A DNA stretch of 64,000 bases from Acanthamoeba sp. SK_2022b (GCA_027943245.1 JANDJZ010000067.1:43833-107832); one strand, 5' to 3'. Positions 35,801 through 50,400 are shown, numbered from the stretch's first letter. Notes: a model not told the origin generated them from the sequence alone. Program-made: numbers and translations.

Positions 35801-36249
35801 ACGAGCAGCAGGGCGTCCTCCTGGTTGGTCGCCACCAGACCGCTCAGGTGCTTCCACGACTGGCTCAACCGCTCGTCGTAGTAGTACTCGCTCGCGTCGT
35901 TGCCGGCGACGCCGGCGGCGAGGGCAAGCGCGCCGGCCCGTGAGCGGCCTCCAAAGTTGGCGAGCGAGCTCAGGAGCAGCGTGGCGTCGACGAGGAAGCG
36001 CAGCATCCAGAAGTCGGTGGCCGTGGTGCAGTCGCGGATGCGCCAGGCGGCGTTCTCCAGGAGGACGAGCGGGGAATAGGCCTTGGGCGTCTGGTCGGTG
36101 AGCTCGCCGACGTCGCGCAGAGTCACCTGGCAGCCGCGCGTGTTGGGCGGATTGCCGGGCACCATGAGGAGGACATGGCCGGGGAGCTGTACCGGACCAA
36201 CACCAGCGTCAGACCAAAATATCAAAGAAAATGATAAAGATAAATCAAA

Positions 36250-36300
36250 ACCAATTATAATATTTTTTTAATAATAATAATATATTTTTTTTAAAAAAAG
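36250..36300. repeat. AT-rich intron tract in copy B
   Basis: Poly-A/T and AATAAT-rich sequence in the intron after the RZ-finger exon. Copy A has a shorter TTATTA-rich tract at the same place (25324-25380). Confidence 0.8.
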
Positions 36301-36301
36301 A

Positions 36302-36453
36302 TCGGGAGGGTGTACAGGGACGTGTTTGATGCCTCCGACTTGCGCAGCGCAGCCATCGACACCACACGCCGCAATGTTTATGGGCAAGCCACAGGGCGGA
36401 ATGAGGTAGACGTGGTTGCAGGTCCCGAGATAGACACAGCCCGGCTTCTGCAT
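36302..36453 (-). other. RZ-type zinc finger exon of copy B
   Basis: Same cysteine/histidine pattern as copy A (GTCNHVYLIPPCGLP then AACGVDGCAAQVGG), with substitutions M to I and E to A between the ligands. The finger itself is undamaged although the gene carries upstream frameshifts. Confidence 0.7.
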
Positions 36454-39400
36454 GTAGTCCCCTGCAATTGTGAATGGTTAGGTGCCGGGCTGGCCAATCC
36501 CGCACAGTGGTGCTGCGTCAGGGAGTGCACGTACGTGCGATCCGCTGGCGTGGGTCATCGGGCATGGACGGGAGGTAGCAGTCCGACTGCGAATGCGGCG
36601 CAAAGAGCAGCTGATGCAGCGGGGTGGCCCGCTCGCCGAGCTTGCCCACCACGGCCGCGAGGTGGGAGAGCAGCGAGAAGGTGGCCATGGTGGCATACGA
36701 CGTGCCCGGAGTGATGAGCCAACGCTCCAAGGCCCAGTTGTTGGACACGTAGCATGACGCCAGCTTGGCCCACACCTTCGAGCCGTGCGTGCCGAGCATG
36801 TTGGGGTACTGCTGCGCCGTGAACCTGATCAGCCACTCGAGACCCCTCTGTGTCCTCTGCCTGTCGTCCTCCGAGGTGTACATGACCGCGACCTGCAACA
36901 ACAATGAGGTGGTGGTGGTTGATCAATGGAGCATCAGCTCGCTCTGAGAAGTTTTCGGAGAGTGAATGGGGGGGTAGAGGTTTACCTCTTGGTAGAGGGC
37001 AGGGAACAGGCTGTAGGGGAGCGGCGCGGCGGTGAGCTTGGCTTTGAGCCCGCCGATCTCGCCCACCTGCAGCGTGCCTCGCACCGCATCGCGCCAGTCG
37101 ACGTAGCCCTCCAGCTGCAGCAGCTCGAAGGCGTCCACCGACGGCACGCGATCGCTCCGGCCGCCCTCCCGTCCCACCACCAACAGGCGTGGCACGTCGA
37201 GGTCGTGCACCCACGGCAGCAGCTCTCGGGCTCGCGTGCTGCACAGGACGGCCTTGGCCAGCTGCAGGCCGCTGCGCTGGGCCAGCTCTCGGAGGAGGTG
37301 GAGGACGGGCTGGCCGAGGGGCAGCTTCTCCGGCCCAGTCGCGAGCGCCGTGACCGCGGGCATGAGGTCGTTGGCCGCCTCGATCACGTGCTGCCTCTGC
37401 TGTTGGCGGGCCGGGTCGAGCTGCGCGTTGGCCTCGAGGAGCACGATGGCGTGGAGTTCTTCGGCCAACCGACGCACGATCACGCGCACGAGGCCCACCG
37501 TGTGCAGCCGGTCGATGAGGTTCTCGCCCTGCAACCAAGCCTTCGCGCTCGCCGTCTCCTCCTTGAGCCTGTGGGCGCGATGCTCTCCCGTGACCCTCTC
37601 GAGCCAGTCCTCGAAGCATTCCTGATAGAGCACGGCCAGGGGCTGGTCGTCGGCAGTGCCCTGGCCGTGCGTCGCGGAGAGCTGGGCGGCCAACACGCGA
37701 CGCGCGCCCGACGCGTTCCACTCGCCAATCGAGTGGTATCCTGCCAGCAGCTTGTCGATGATCGCGCACTTGGCCGATGCCGAGAGCCACACGCCACCGC
37801 CCGCGGTCGATCCCGACGACTCGCCGTCGGCTTCTCCGGCCATGATGGGAGCGGTCGCGAAGATGTCGCTCGTGTCGACGATGGCGCGCCCGAGCAGTTC
37901 GAGCGCGAGGCCCTGGTCGTGCCTCTCCCGAGTGAGCACCGCCGGCAGGAACGCGCTCAGCACAAACTCCTCCGCGAATCGGCTCAGCTGGCGCCAGTGG
38001 CGCTGCGCGTCGGCCGTTACGGCGAGCTCCTTGCGCAGGAACCCGATCACGAGCTTGATGGAGTCGTGCGCGGCCAGCGCGTCTGCTGTGCCGAGCCTCT
38101 CGGCCAATAGCCTGTTAAAGTTGATGATCGCGCCGCCGGGCAACTCCAGAGGCACCGCCACGATTTGGTGGAAGTCGACCAGGAGCTGGATGATCTGCCA
38201 CTGGTGCTCCACATGGATCAGCGCCTCCTTCATCTCCTCTCGTGCTCGTCGCATCTCGTCGTCGTCGAAAGCCTCCTCCTCCTCCTCTTGGGGAAGCTGT
38301 TCCGCTTCGTTGGCCTCGGGCTCGCTGGCCTGCGGTTCGCCATCGCCCACCGTTGCAAGGAGGGTCAGGAGAGACCGAACCCCGCTGCGGAGGTCGCGAC
38401 ACCTGGCCGCCCAGGCTCCCACACATTGGTCGTCGCCCGCGATGGCCTCGTCTGCCGGCAGTTGAAGCGAAGCCAGCAGCGACCGCATGATCGCCAGCTG
38501 CTGCCGCAGAAGCGGCAGAGGGTGGTCGTCGTCGTCAGGCTCGACGGTGAGGAGGATGGTGTCGGCCGACAGCTCAGCCTGCCGGCCGAGCACACTGAGC
38601 GCGATGAAGAACTCGTTGGCAAAGGCCTCGGCTGCCCAGTAGGCCGCATGGACCGAACTGACCTGCACGTTGAGGCCAGCTTGCCTGATGGCCGCCCGAA
38701 GCAGGCCCGCGAGCACGCGCTTGGCGGTGTCGTGAAGCAGGTCGTTCTCGTGCGTCACACTCCCGCTACCTCGCACTTTGAGTTCGACGAAGTCGGCCAG
38801 GTAGCGCTCCGCCAGCTGTTCGTCAAGCTCAGCCGCCTCGCGCAGCTTGCCGTTGGCGAGAAGCTGCTGGAGCGACTCCTCAGTGGCCACGAGCGGGTCG
38901 GGCAGCTCGCTCTCGCGTGCTTCGGCCATCGCCTCGGCGTCGTGACGGAGCAGGTCCACGGCGGCCACCACCGCCGAGCTGAAGGGGAACGTGGCGTGGA
39001 ACTGGTGCTGCACCTCCACAGCGGGCCCTCCACTCGCCGCCTTGGCCATGACCCCGGCGCTGGCCACCGCCTCGAGCGGCCACAGACCGGGCGTGGCCAA
39101 CTGGCGCAGCCACAGTTGGGCGAGCGGGTGGTCGGGTTGCTGTTGCATGGCCGAGTCGAGGAGCTGCATGTTGGCGTTGGCGCTGACGTGTGCCAGCAGC
39201 CAGGAGAGCTGGCGCGTGGTGGTGGCGACAAAGTGCTGGTAGAAGGCCGCGCGCAGAGAGCCCTCCCTGCTGCTGGCGTTGTCGCGCACCAGCTTGGTCT
39301 GCCACGCGATCGCTCCGCCGGTCTCGTCCTCCTCGGTGGCCCGAGCCGCGTAGACCAGCTGTTCGGCGAGGCCCACGACAAACTCCCTGCGCTGGAGCAC

Positions 39401-41412
39401 GCGCTCCATCATCTTGATCAACGCCGCATGCAGCCTCGTTCCGTCATCACTGCCGCCGCCAGCGGCGTAGGAGAACTGGAGTCGGTTGAGCACGCGCCTG
39501 TACTCGCGCCTGATGAGGTCGGGCAGGATGGTGCGCGCGATCTCATCCTGCCGGAGAATGTCGCTCATGGACCGATGGAGCATCTGCTCGACCTCTGGCT
39601 CGCCGGTCTCGCTCCCGCTCAGCACGTTGTCGAGGTAGACGTGCCTGAACTGGCGCTCGACGTCGATCTTGACCACCGACGCGGCTGCCGCGGCTGACCG
39701 TTGGCGACCACCAGCTACGGCCGGCGCGGCGGCTGGTGGCGAGGCAGGAACCGAAGCACCACCACGTGGCGAGGCGGCCGGTCTTGCCGTGTCTGCACAA
39801 ATCGAGCGCGCTCGCGGGAGCAGAGGAACTTGAAGTGGCTCAGCCGGTCGTCGCTGCAGCCTGGCGCATGCGCCGTGACCAGCAGGAACCGCTCGTGTGG
39901 GCCGCCGACGGTCGACCAGAAGTCGGCAAGAATGCTGGTGAGCTCGTGCTCGCTCGTCAGATTCATCAGGTGCACCAGCTTGACGTGGGGAGCGTGCGCC
40001 TCGCCCAATGCTCGCTCGAGTTGGTGGAGTCGCGTGCTGTGCGTGAGCACGACCAGCTGCAACCCTCCGCCATCGCTGTCCCACCCGTGATTCTTGGCAT
40101 GGTCGACCAACTGGGCGAGGTTGAGGTGCGGCTGCCTGCGGTAGACCTCGAAGAAGGCCTTGGCCTCGGGCACATCGGGCCGGTTTTCGGCCAGGCGCAT
40201 GCCAGTCTCGAGCGTGGCGGTGAGGAGGGCCCACTTCTTGGCCTTGTGGATCACCAGGTCGGTCTTGATGCTCCCCTTCTTGCTGCTGCTGGCCTGGAGG
40301 CGCTCCGTAAAATGACCGACCACCGCGACGACCAGCGACTGCACGAAACCTTCGTGATAGCCCACAAAGGCCTGCTCGATGGCCGACGGCGCGGCGCACG
40401 CCGCCATCCACTTGACGAGCCTGTCGACAACGTCAGTGGCATTGAAGTGGTTGATGATGTCCGAGGGCGAGAGCATGAGCTTCACGAAGCGGTTGAGGAA
40501 CGGCGGAGGGAGGCCGGTGGGCTGCAGGGCGCGGTCCTTGTCCACGATGACGATGCACTTGAACTCCTCGTGCACCGCGCACTGCCTCGAATGGGCGCCC
40601 AGCGCGACCCAGCAGTACTTGCAGTTGCCCACGTGCATGTAGTTCTGAAGCGAAGAGGCCCGCGTGAATGAAGTATTCCCCAATTCAAGTGCGGGAGAGA
40701 TAGGGAGAGGGGCAGCGCACCTGGTTGAGGAGATCGTACAAACTCTCGTAGAGGTTGTCCTGGTGCAGCAGAATGAGACAGTCGCCGCGCTCCATCGACA
40801 TCCGGATCTGCTGGATCGTGCGACACACGTAGGTGTCGTTCTGGTCGTTGGGGTAGTCCGACCCGAACAGGATCTTGGTCTTCTCGTGGTGCACGATGTC
40901 AAAGTCCAGCAGGATCTGGAGCGCGGCGTCGTTCTTGGTGAGGAGCATGAGGTGCCGCACGCGGTTGGTCGACGCCAAATTCTCCCGCACCACCGTGAGC
41001 GGGTTTGGCGCCTGCTTCTTGTCTTCAGCCGCCAGGATCTTGGTCTCGTCGAGGAAGATCTTGAGCAGCTTCGCAAACTCCTCCGCGCCCTGTCCGTTGA
41101 AGTTGTGGCTCACCGCCCGCCGCAGGACCTCGAACTCGACGTTGGTGGCGGTGGCGGTGGCCCGGCTGTGAGAGTAGAGCTTTGGCGGCTGGCTCTGCAG
41201 GCCCTGGTGGAGGTCGCGGACGAGAGCGTAGAAGTCGCGCAGGCCGTAGAAGTCGGGCTTGACCCGCTGATGCTTGTGGTAGATGTCGTTGTAGGCCTTG
41301 GCGAGCGGCTGCAGCAGGTTGCGCACCAGCCGGCTCTCACCCTGCGCCTCCAGCATCTGCGCCATTGTCGTCTCCAGGTCTTTCACCGTAGGCGAGGGGC
41401 GTTCAAGGTGCA

Positions 41413-41465
41413 CCTGTTTGTTTGTTTGTTTGTTTGTTTGTTTGTTTGTTTGTTTGTTTGTTTGT
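41413..41465. repeat. (CAAA)n repeat in copy B intron 15 (TTTG on plus strand)
   Basis: Counterpart of 20090-20176 in copy A, with fewer units. Confidence 0.95.
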
Positions 41466-44400
41466 GCGTTGTTCTAGGGCGTCAGACAACATGACGCGCA
41501 TGCTGACGATATGAGGGAGCGACGTACGGCGCGATTCATCTTGGCTGGATCGAGCGCCCAGTTGGAAATGCCCACGACCGACACCCTGGCCTCGTCCAGG
41601 ATCGAGTGCAGCACCTTGAGTGGCAGGTGAGGGCTCAGCTCGGCCAGTCCCACCTCCTCCAGGAGCACGCCGCACACGCGGCCTGCGGCATCGCTGAGAC
41701 GGCAAGCCCGCTGGTAGCTCTCGCGTATACCTGGAGGGCCACAGCATAGTTACACGGTTTAACCTCCCAGCGACGTCACACAGTGGCCAGCCACCCATAA
41801 CCCGGAAAGTGATGCGGGGAAAGTGTGGAGAACCCTCTGAGGTGGATTGGGGCGAGCACTGGTGGCTCGTTACGTCGATCGAAGGCAATATCAGCTTGCG
41901 CCGCTGCCCAAAGTTGTTGCGGATGAGAGTCATCGCCAGAGTCTTGGAGCTTCCCGGCTTGCCCACAAGCTACAACGTCGAAGGACATGAGTAAAGCGAC
42001 AGCATCAGCGATGTATGATATCATAATGGTTCAGGTGGTGGGGTTGGCGGCGTACGAAGACTGGGATCTTGTTGTAGATGCACACCAGCAGCACGAACAC
42101 GTTCTCGCGCAGAGCCTGGTTCTTGGCGGTCCCGGGCGGCAGCTCCATATTCTCGAGAATCCACGTGCTCTCTTCATGCAACACGGACGCGAACCACCCC
42201 TTCTTGAAGAAGCCATCCAGTTTTTTGACGTAATGTTTCCTCAGCGTTGTCCTGCATCGGAAAACAGCACATGGCACCACACGCGGGCATATTGATGGAC
42301 GCAGGCCCACACTTGGTCAGACCGGTTCATGCGAAACATCAGCTGGGGGCGGTGGGTGAGGGTCAAGGTACGTTAGGCGGAAGTAGTAGCAGATGGCCAG
42401 CGTGAGAGTGATGGCCTTGACGCTGGTGGCCTCCGTCATCTGGCCAGCACGGTTCTCGCGGAGGTACTCCATGAACCACTCGTAGAGCGAGCAGCACCGG
42501 AGCACGTCGCGCAGGCTCACCATGCCGTGCAGCTGCTTCTCGTTCTCCTTGACGAACTCGTGCGAGTTGAGCACCGCTCGACAGAAGCACCGATAGACAT
42601 TGGGGAAGTCCATCACCGAGCATCGAGCCAGGAGTCGCTCGATGTACTGCTTCTCGGCCTGGCTCGTGAGGGAGCCAAAGTCCCACACGTACTGCTTCAT
42701 GATCTCCGGCAGCGGATGCACCATGTAGGCCAGCTGCTTGAGCTCCTCTTGCGTGGCTGCCGCGTCGGCGTACTGGTAGACCAGCCCTGCCGTCGACGTG
42801 GAGACGCTCCTGCGGTAGGGATTGCAGGCGGCGATGATGACCAGGTTGGCCGGGAGAGACTGCTCCTTCACTCGCCTGTCGCACACAAGGGCTGAGAGCC
42901 GCACCCACGACAACCCACAACAGATTTAGTCGGCCATCACTGCAGGCCTCTCGAGGCGGGAGGGAGTGCTGCGGTACACTTGAAGAAGCCAGGCGCGTCC
43001 TTGGTGTTGAACTCGTCGAAGAACCTGCGACCACACCACACAGTGTGCGGTTGAGCGTGCGTTTTTGCATGCGCCAATGGAGGTAACACGTGAAAAAGGG
43101 TGCTGGGACGTACAGATACACGGGGAGGTCAAGGAAGTCGTTGGCCGTCGTGATTGCCTCTGCTACGTCGTCGTGAAGATCAGCCAGCGAAACGCCACCT
43201 GTTGGTAATTTTGTTTATTGGCCAGTGAGGATGGACGCCTCCCGCCGAACGGGGAGAGCTGTCTGTCGCACCATGAACGTCGCGCTTCTTCAGCGGGACG
43301 GCCTGGCAGGCGCACATGAACTCGATGAGCCGCGTCTTTCCGCAACCTGTCTCGCCCTGCACACACATGCGTGTTTGAGCTCAACGCCAACGCTGCACAA
43401 AAGAATTCTTGGGGGGGGCGACACGTGTCGCGAGACGCGTGGTGGCAGTTGATGCGGACTCACCATGATGACCACCGGGATTCGCGCCTTGACCCGGAAG
43501 TGGATGGCCACGATCTTGAGGAAGTTGTCCAGCGTGAGCACGTATTCGGAGCTGCCCTCGTTGGCCCGCCCGGCTTCCTCGATCTGCTTCTCCGGCACGC
43601 CAAAGAGGATCGACAGCAGGTAGCGCCCGAGCTCCTCGCTAAACTCCGCCAGGCGCGGCACCGTGCAGTTGTGCTTTGATCTCGCGTTCTTGTTGCACGT
43701 GGGACACGACAACCCGCGCAGCAGTTCGATATGCCATTGATTGGCGGCCTTCTCGGGCTCCATCCACAGCGGAGACACCGAGCCGCCGCCGTTGGAGTTG
43801 AAGATCAGATACGGCTGCCGCCGGTCGCCCCAGCGATGGGACAGCTTGAAGGTCTCGCTCAGGTCGTAGGTGGTCGACTGCTTGGGGTCCATCGAACACG
43901 AGGCAAAGTCGGCGGTGGTGTCGATGAGCCACTGCACCACCGCCTGCCGCAGCACCCGAGCGGGCCCTTCCATGAGCTCGAAGCTGAAGAAGGTGCTCTC
44001 CTCGAAGGCGCGCAGCTGCTGGAAGAAGTAGTTGACAAAGTTCATGCGCAGCACCAGCGTGAGCTCGGGCCAGTTGGGACAGTATCTCTCGAGCAGCGCC
44101 ACGCACCTGCGAAGCCACGATCGAACGCACACGCGGTTAACATGGAGGCTAATTGAAGTCACATAACAGACGCGCGAGGATAGATAGTCATGACGCACTC
44201 GTCCGAGGACAGATCGGGGACCAGGTGTGGCTCAAGGTTGGCCTTAGTGAGCCGGTGGGCGCCGTAGGCCTGGAGAAATTTGCACACGTATTGGACGCGA
44301 TTCTGATGCACAGGCGTCTTGTCCTTGGCCTGATACTCGCTCACCATAAAGGTCGCCTCCGAGCCCGCGCTGCATATGATCGGATTGGCGCCCTCGTCGA

Positions 44401-47400
44401 GCATTGTCGCAGGCAACAGGTCGAGGAAGTGTAGACGCGAGCGCGTTGAGTTGGCGATCGAGTTGGGCACCTCGAGGGCCAGCGTCGAGTTTCGGGGCCA
44501 GTAGAGCATACGGCCGTGCGTGCCCTGCAGCGCGCCCAAGACGAGCAGCTCGAACAGCAGCGTGTTGAGATCCGAGCCCACGTTGGGCGCCAGGTCAAAG
44601 TGAAACGTGGGCACGTTGGCGTGGGCCGCCAGCATGCTCGCGAGCTCCTGTGAGCTTATGTGGCTGTGGATGGGCACTCGGTGTGGCGCGACCTTGGCCT
44701 TTTGGCGGCACCAGCCATCGATGATGTGCGTCTTGCCCATGCCCGCAAACTCGCTCGCAAACGAGTGGACCTGCATCTCTCGCGACTCGAAGTAGCCCTC
44801 GAGCGCCGCGCGGATGTCGGCCGTGGGCAACACGTCGAGTCTCTGTCGCACAAAGTTGGCCCACGCCGTAACTGCCTCCTGGCCCTCGGCCTCGCCCGAG
44901 ATCACGGCCAGCCGGTACCGCGCAGCAGCGTTGTCGTTACCCTTCCGGCTGGCCGAGCGCAGCTGAGCGTGCAGGAGCGTGGCGTAGCTCTGCAACTCGA
45001 ACGAGAGCTGCTCGATGTGGGTGAGGCAGTAGAGTCGCGTATGGCGGCCTGCTGTTTCGGCCCCGAGGCAGCGAAGCAGCAGGAGACGGATGTGCTCGCG
45101 CGTTGTGCTTGCCGTGCAGATGAGCACCTCCTCGGCCTCGGGCAGCCTCTGGCACAGTTGAGCGTAGAGCGACATCACCTGCACGAGCACGCCATTGCGC
45201 TTGGCCGCCAGGATCACGTTGGGCTCGCCCGGCGTGAAGTCGCCGGCGTTGGCCTTGACGGCCGTGCTCCATGGCCTGTGGCATTCGCTGCTGCCCTTGA
45301 ACACAAAGTTGAGCGCTTCGCCAAGGAGCGCCAGCCGTTGAGGCACCGAGTTCTCGTTGCCTTCCTCCTGCGCGATGGGCGGCTGAACACAACACAACAC
45401 ACCGATGTGCGACAGTCAGTGGCAGGTCATCACCATCTGATCATGATTGATGAAAAGGTGCTGAGTACCCTTGCGTCGAAGAACGCAGCAAACGAGGTGC
45501 AGGTGGTGTCCGGGTCCAGGTCGAGTCGGACAAACTTGAGGTAGTCCAGAAGCTGCGGTTCAAGCGCTCCCTCGGCTCGCAGCTGGTCGACCAGCGGCAG
45601 GATGGCCAACAGCTGGTGAATGGTGAAGAAGTTGAGGTAGTAGTGCTGCCGCCTCAGCTCGTCCACGGTTTCGATCCATCGCTCGAGACAGCCCTCGAGC
45701 TCCTCCTTCTCTTGCGCGAGCTGGCCCGGGTCATGGCCTTCGACGCGCAGGCGCATCGAGTAGCGCTGGAACTCCGGGTGGCCGGAGATGTAGAGCTCGA
45801 CCCTGCTCTCGTTGATCTCCTTGACCAGCACCAGCATGTCGAGGAAGGCTTCGATCGCCGCCAGGTCCTTGCTGCCCATGTCGGTCGCCAGCATGAGCCT
45901 GTTCCTGAGCTCCTCCAGCCATTCGAGGCTCTTCCTCGACTCCTGCGGCGCTGGCTGCGATTGATCGGCGCCCTCGGGGGCCGGTTTGGAGACGACGGCG
46001 AACAGACACTGCGGGGCGACCTGCTTGGCGTGCATCGTGTCCGCCTGGCTCGGCGGCACGAAGCAGAAGAAGCCGTGCTCCATGAGGTTGTAGAGGTCTG
46101 CGATGGCGCGCGTAGACGATCCCTTGTAGGCATCCGTGAAGACCCGGCGCAGCTCGACCATCTGCGCGTTGACGTCGGTGATGAGCCTGATGGTGACCGG
46201 GCTGATCTGCAGGTGATCGAGCGCGTCGACGAACTTGTCCCACCGCAGCGTGTGGTTGGCATCGGGAGCCGGAGTGTCGTCGAAGGCGTGGATGACGTTG
46301 GCGGCGTCACGGAAGTTGGCCAGGGCCTGGAGCTCGGACTCCTTGTCGGTGTTGCTCCTGCACAGGTCGAGCACGGCGCGCAGCTCGTTCTTGTCCTTGA
46401 ACTCGCGCAGCTGCCCAATGAACTCGGCCCCCTGGGCCACGACCCTGAAGAAGCTGCCGAGCACGCCAATGGCAGGCGCCTGCTTGGCCGGGTTGTCGAA
46501 GGAGAGACTCGCCAGCAGCCTGATGACGGGATCGGCGTGCAGGTAGCCCTCGAGCTCGGCGAGACGACCCTTGCTAAGACAGGTGCCGACGGCCTCGGTC
46601 CAGGCCACCAGCGCGGCGGCGGCCTCGTCCTCCAGGCCCCACTCGAGGATGACCAGGAAGTCCAGGAACGAGCTCACGAACTGATGCAGCACCAAGCTGT
46701 GCTGGAGCGGGGCGAGTGCATCAGCGAGCATCTCCGGGGGAAGGGCGGCTCCGGCGGGTGAGGCAGGGTCGTGAACGGCCGCCAGGATCAGGGTGAGGTC
46801 ATCGACCAGCGTGGAGAGGCTGCTGGTGCCCAGCATGCCGCGCAGCTGAGCGATGGCGATCGTGCGGCCGGTGATGTGCGATTCCAGAGACAGGCACTTG
46901 CGGACCACCTCATCAATGAGCGTGGCGTTCAGCTCCAGGAGGAGACGCTCGAGAAGGAAAGCTGGCTCGGCTGCGGAGGCTCCATCGCGCCAGCCGCGCC
47001 AGTAGCAGCAGCTTCTGGAACCTCGGCCTCGTTCTCGTTCTCGTCGTCGAGTCCCCAATTCCAGGTGATGGTGTCCGCTGCGCCTTCACCGCTGCCTTCG
47101 GGCGCCGGCGGCTGCTCGGCAGGACTGTCTGCAGGCTGACTGAGCGCGCGGGCGGTCTGATTCCAGAGGCCCAGGAACAGCTCGTTGGCGCGGAGCTCGT
47201 GAAGAACGAAGAGCGAGCGCTCCATCTCAGGGGCCCAGTGGTTCTCGAGCTGCTTGCGAAGGTCATACAGCCGCATTTGCTCGTGCGTGTCCTGCAGCTC
47301 CTGCACCGTCTTGCCGAGGTCTGCGAGGCTGCCCTGAAGCTCAAAGGCCTGGCAGTAGCGGGAAAGGAGCACGTTCAGCGCGGACAGCTTCCTCATGCAG

Positions 47401-50400
47401 TCTGCGCCGACCGCGAGACAGGCATCAAGATCTGCACCGGCTTGACTGATACCGAGAACCTGCGACCGTCCAACACGTTCGAAAGTCAGTTTCCCTATGA
47501 ATCGACTGCAAACTGGGCGAGTGAGCAAACCTTGCAGAGATTGAGGAAGTGCTTGCGATGCAGCATGAGCTGCGCGAGCAGAGAGAACACGACCTCGCCG
47601 CTTGCCAGGCCGGAGCATAGCGTGGCGATGGAGGTCCGCAGCTTGTCCAAGACCACCAGCTGCTTCTTGAGCTGATTCGAAGCGGTCTGCTGATTCGTGC
47701 GCGATGCGAGGTCGACTACCTGGGCGAACTTGCGCCACAGCCGCGCCTGCGCCAGGATGGCGTCGATGGTCGGCAGAGTGGGGAGGCCGCGGTCGCAGAT
47801 AAGCTGGAGGACATTGAGCGCAAGCGGGGCGTTGCACGACGGCGAGGCGACGATCTTCTTCATGTGTTCGAGAGCGCTTCGCACGCCGGCTGCTTCGAGC
47901 AGCTGAGGTACAAGGAAATCCTTGGCCATCTTGTCCAACGCGAGCTCGAGCTCAGGATCGTAGGCCTGTGGCACGCGCTGCGAGCACAGCCACTCGAGCG
48001 CCTTCTGCGGCTGGAAGCCGTGCAGGAAGCTTCGGGCGAGCTCCAGCACGCGGCTGGCCGGGAAGATGCGCAGGCGAAGCAGGCGGTCGATCGCCTGGAT
48101 GACCTCCGACGTCGGTGAGTCTCGCGATTGGTGTAGGGCGCGGGCGATGCGATCGAAGAGGGCGTCGGTCTGCAGCTCGGCCTTGAGGTTCTCGCAACGG
48201 GTGAAGGGCTCGATCAAGGTGACCATCTCGGGAAGACGCCCGCTGGCAGTGGCGAGCGTTCGCTCGAGCAGGCCGAGAGAGAGCAGGTTTCTGGGGATCG
48301 AGGCGAGAAGGCGGCTTGAGACGTTCAAGTCGTTGGACTGGGAGATGAGGTGGCAGAGCTTCGTGTGGAGCCCCTGTTGAAACTCGAGGTCGACGCCCGC
48401 AGGCACGACCGAGCCGTCGTCCTGCAGCAGCGGGATCTGCTGCGCGAGCGCGAGGCTCTCGGGCTGGAGGCACTGCAGGATGGCGGTCACCAGCTCGCTC
48501 TTGAAGGATGACCCCCACTTGCGGCCGTCGGAGTTCTTGAGCAAGAAGATGGCCAAGCAGTGGAGCGCTGCGGAGACAAAAGAACTGAATCTATGGCGCA
48601 GCCAAGACAGTAAACGGGGAGGGGCTGGCGTACACTTGAGCGAACCGGCAACGCGCAACAGAATCGTGGCGAGGTCAAAGAAGGGTGCCGGGACGCACAT
48701 GTAGAAGTCCCACACATGCCTGACCTGGGCTAGGAGCTTCTCGAAGCGTGGCTCAGTCACGTTGTGTCGGTAGTGTGACAGGGAGCTTGCGGAGTGGAGG
48801 TGAACGAGTTTGTGAGGCTGTAGCATGAGCATGGTATCCAGGAGGTCGAGCAACGGCACGTAGATGATCCAATGGACGTCGCGCAGGTCCTTGTGGAGGT
48901 GCTCGACCAAGTTGCACAGGTTGCGGAAGAAGGACTCGAGGTAGTTCTTGAGGTAGAAGTGCGGCGCTGTGCTCACTGTGGCGCACGCCCAGGGGAGGAG
49001 GGTCACGAGCTCCTCGGACACGGCCCCCTGGTTGTCCGGCCGCGGCGCCACGAGCAGCGCCAGCAGAATGGAGAGAATGAAGGCTCTCCTGGGGTTGGGC
49101 GCACCAGCCAGAAGCGAGTGCGCCTGCCGCACGATGTCGGTGACCTGTTGCGCGCTGAGGGGTCCCCGTCGGCAGAGATCGGAGCCACGAATGAAGAGCG
49201 CGTGGTAGGTTTCGGGCGCATGGGTGTCGGGGAGCCAGTAGATGAGCTCCAGCATGAACTCGACCTGTTGGTCGAGTTGTATGGACAGCCATTTCTCGGA
49301 GTAGAAAGGCAGCCATTTCAGCCGCTTCTTCTCGAACCCGCCGATGACGTCGAAGTGGATGAGCTTGCCATCGGTGAGCCTGTTTTCCGACCTGTTCTCA
49401 CAGATCACTTGGTCCTTGGTCTGCATGATGGCGTACTTGTACTGGAAGGACTCGTGGCGATCAAACCCGACACAACAGTGGTACACGTATGGCGAGTGCC
49501 CTCGCTCGAGCGGTACGACACCTTTGTAGGAGCTTCCGCCGCATAGGAGCACGGTGAGATTCTTGTCCTTGCTAGTCTGCTCGAAAGGAATCAGCACGTA
49601 GAACTCGTGACGCTCCTGGTGGGCGAGAGGCGCCTGCGGCGATTTGAGAGTCACGGCCACCTGCAGATCCGCGGTGGAGAGCGGTGCCTCCACGACGGGT
49701 GTGGGGATCGACCTGGATGCCGCTGGGGACGCGACGTCCATCGGTTGCTCAATATCTCGCGTGTCTTGCTCCTTGGCCGCTCCGTCCATGACTGCGGCGT
49801 GCACGGGCGGAGTCGTGCCGGGCGCGACCAAAGCTGTAACTTGCGGGGAAGCCACGACTAGGGGCGACAACCCATGATGGCTCGGGTGCGTCGACGGGGA
49901 GGACGGGCCCGCCGGCTGCTGCGCGTCTGGCGACAAGCGCGGCGGTGTCGAATCGCAGCCGGCTGGTGACCCCCGGTGGATCGGCTCGCTGAGCCGAACC
50001 GGAGGCGCGACGTGCGACGACGAGGACCAGACTGCAGGCGGTGCGGGCGACTGCTGCTGTGGCATAGCCTGATGATGTGTGTTCTCGGCGGGCACCGAGG
50101 AGCTGACGGGTACGGTAGGGAAGGCTGGCGCAGGTGGACGTCCGAGGTCCATCGACTTGGCGAGGTCGGGAAGGGAGGCCTTGGGCGGCGTACATAAGTC
50201 AAGAACCGATTTGTACCCCTCCCCATCACCAAAGAGGCTACTGCACAGCTTGAGCAGCTGATTCCTTCGCACTCCGTTGCCTACGCCAGCAGATATTCGT
50301 GCGTGAGAGAGAGACGGCCACCAAGCGTAAGGGCCACGTACGGACGCAGGCATCAGCAAAGAGCTGGTAGACGGTGTTGCGCAGCTGAGCCTTGGTCTCG

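Noticed and set aside
36923..40411. Open frame of 1,162 codons in copy B
   Set aside because: Its first part (to about 39720) is an off-frame reading of the gene; it enters the true frame only after the 1-base deletion. It is evidence for the frameshift, not a separate gene.
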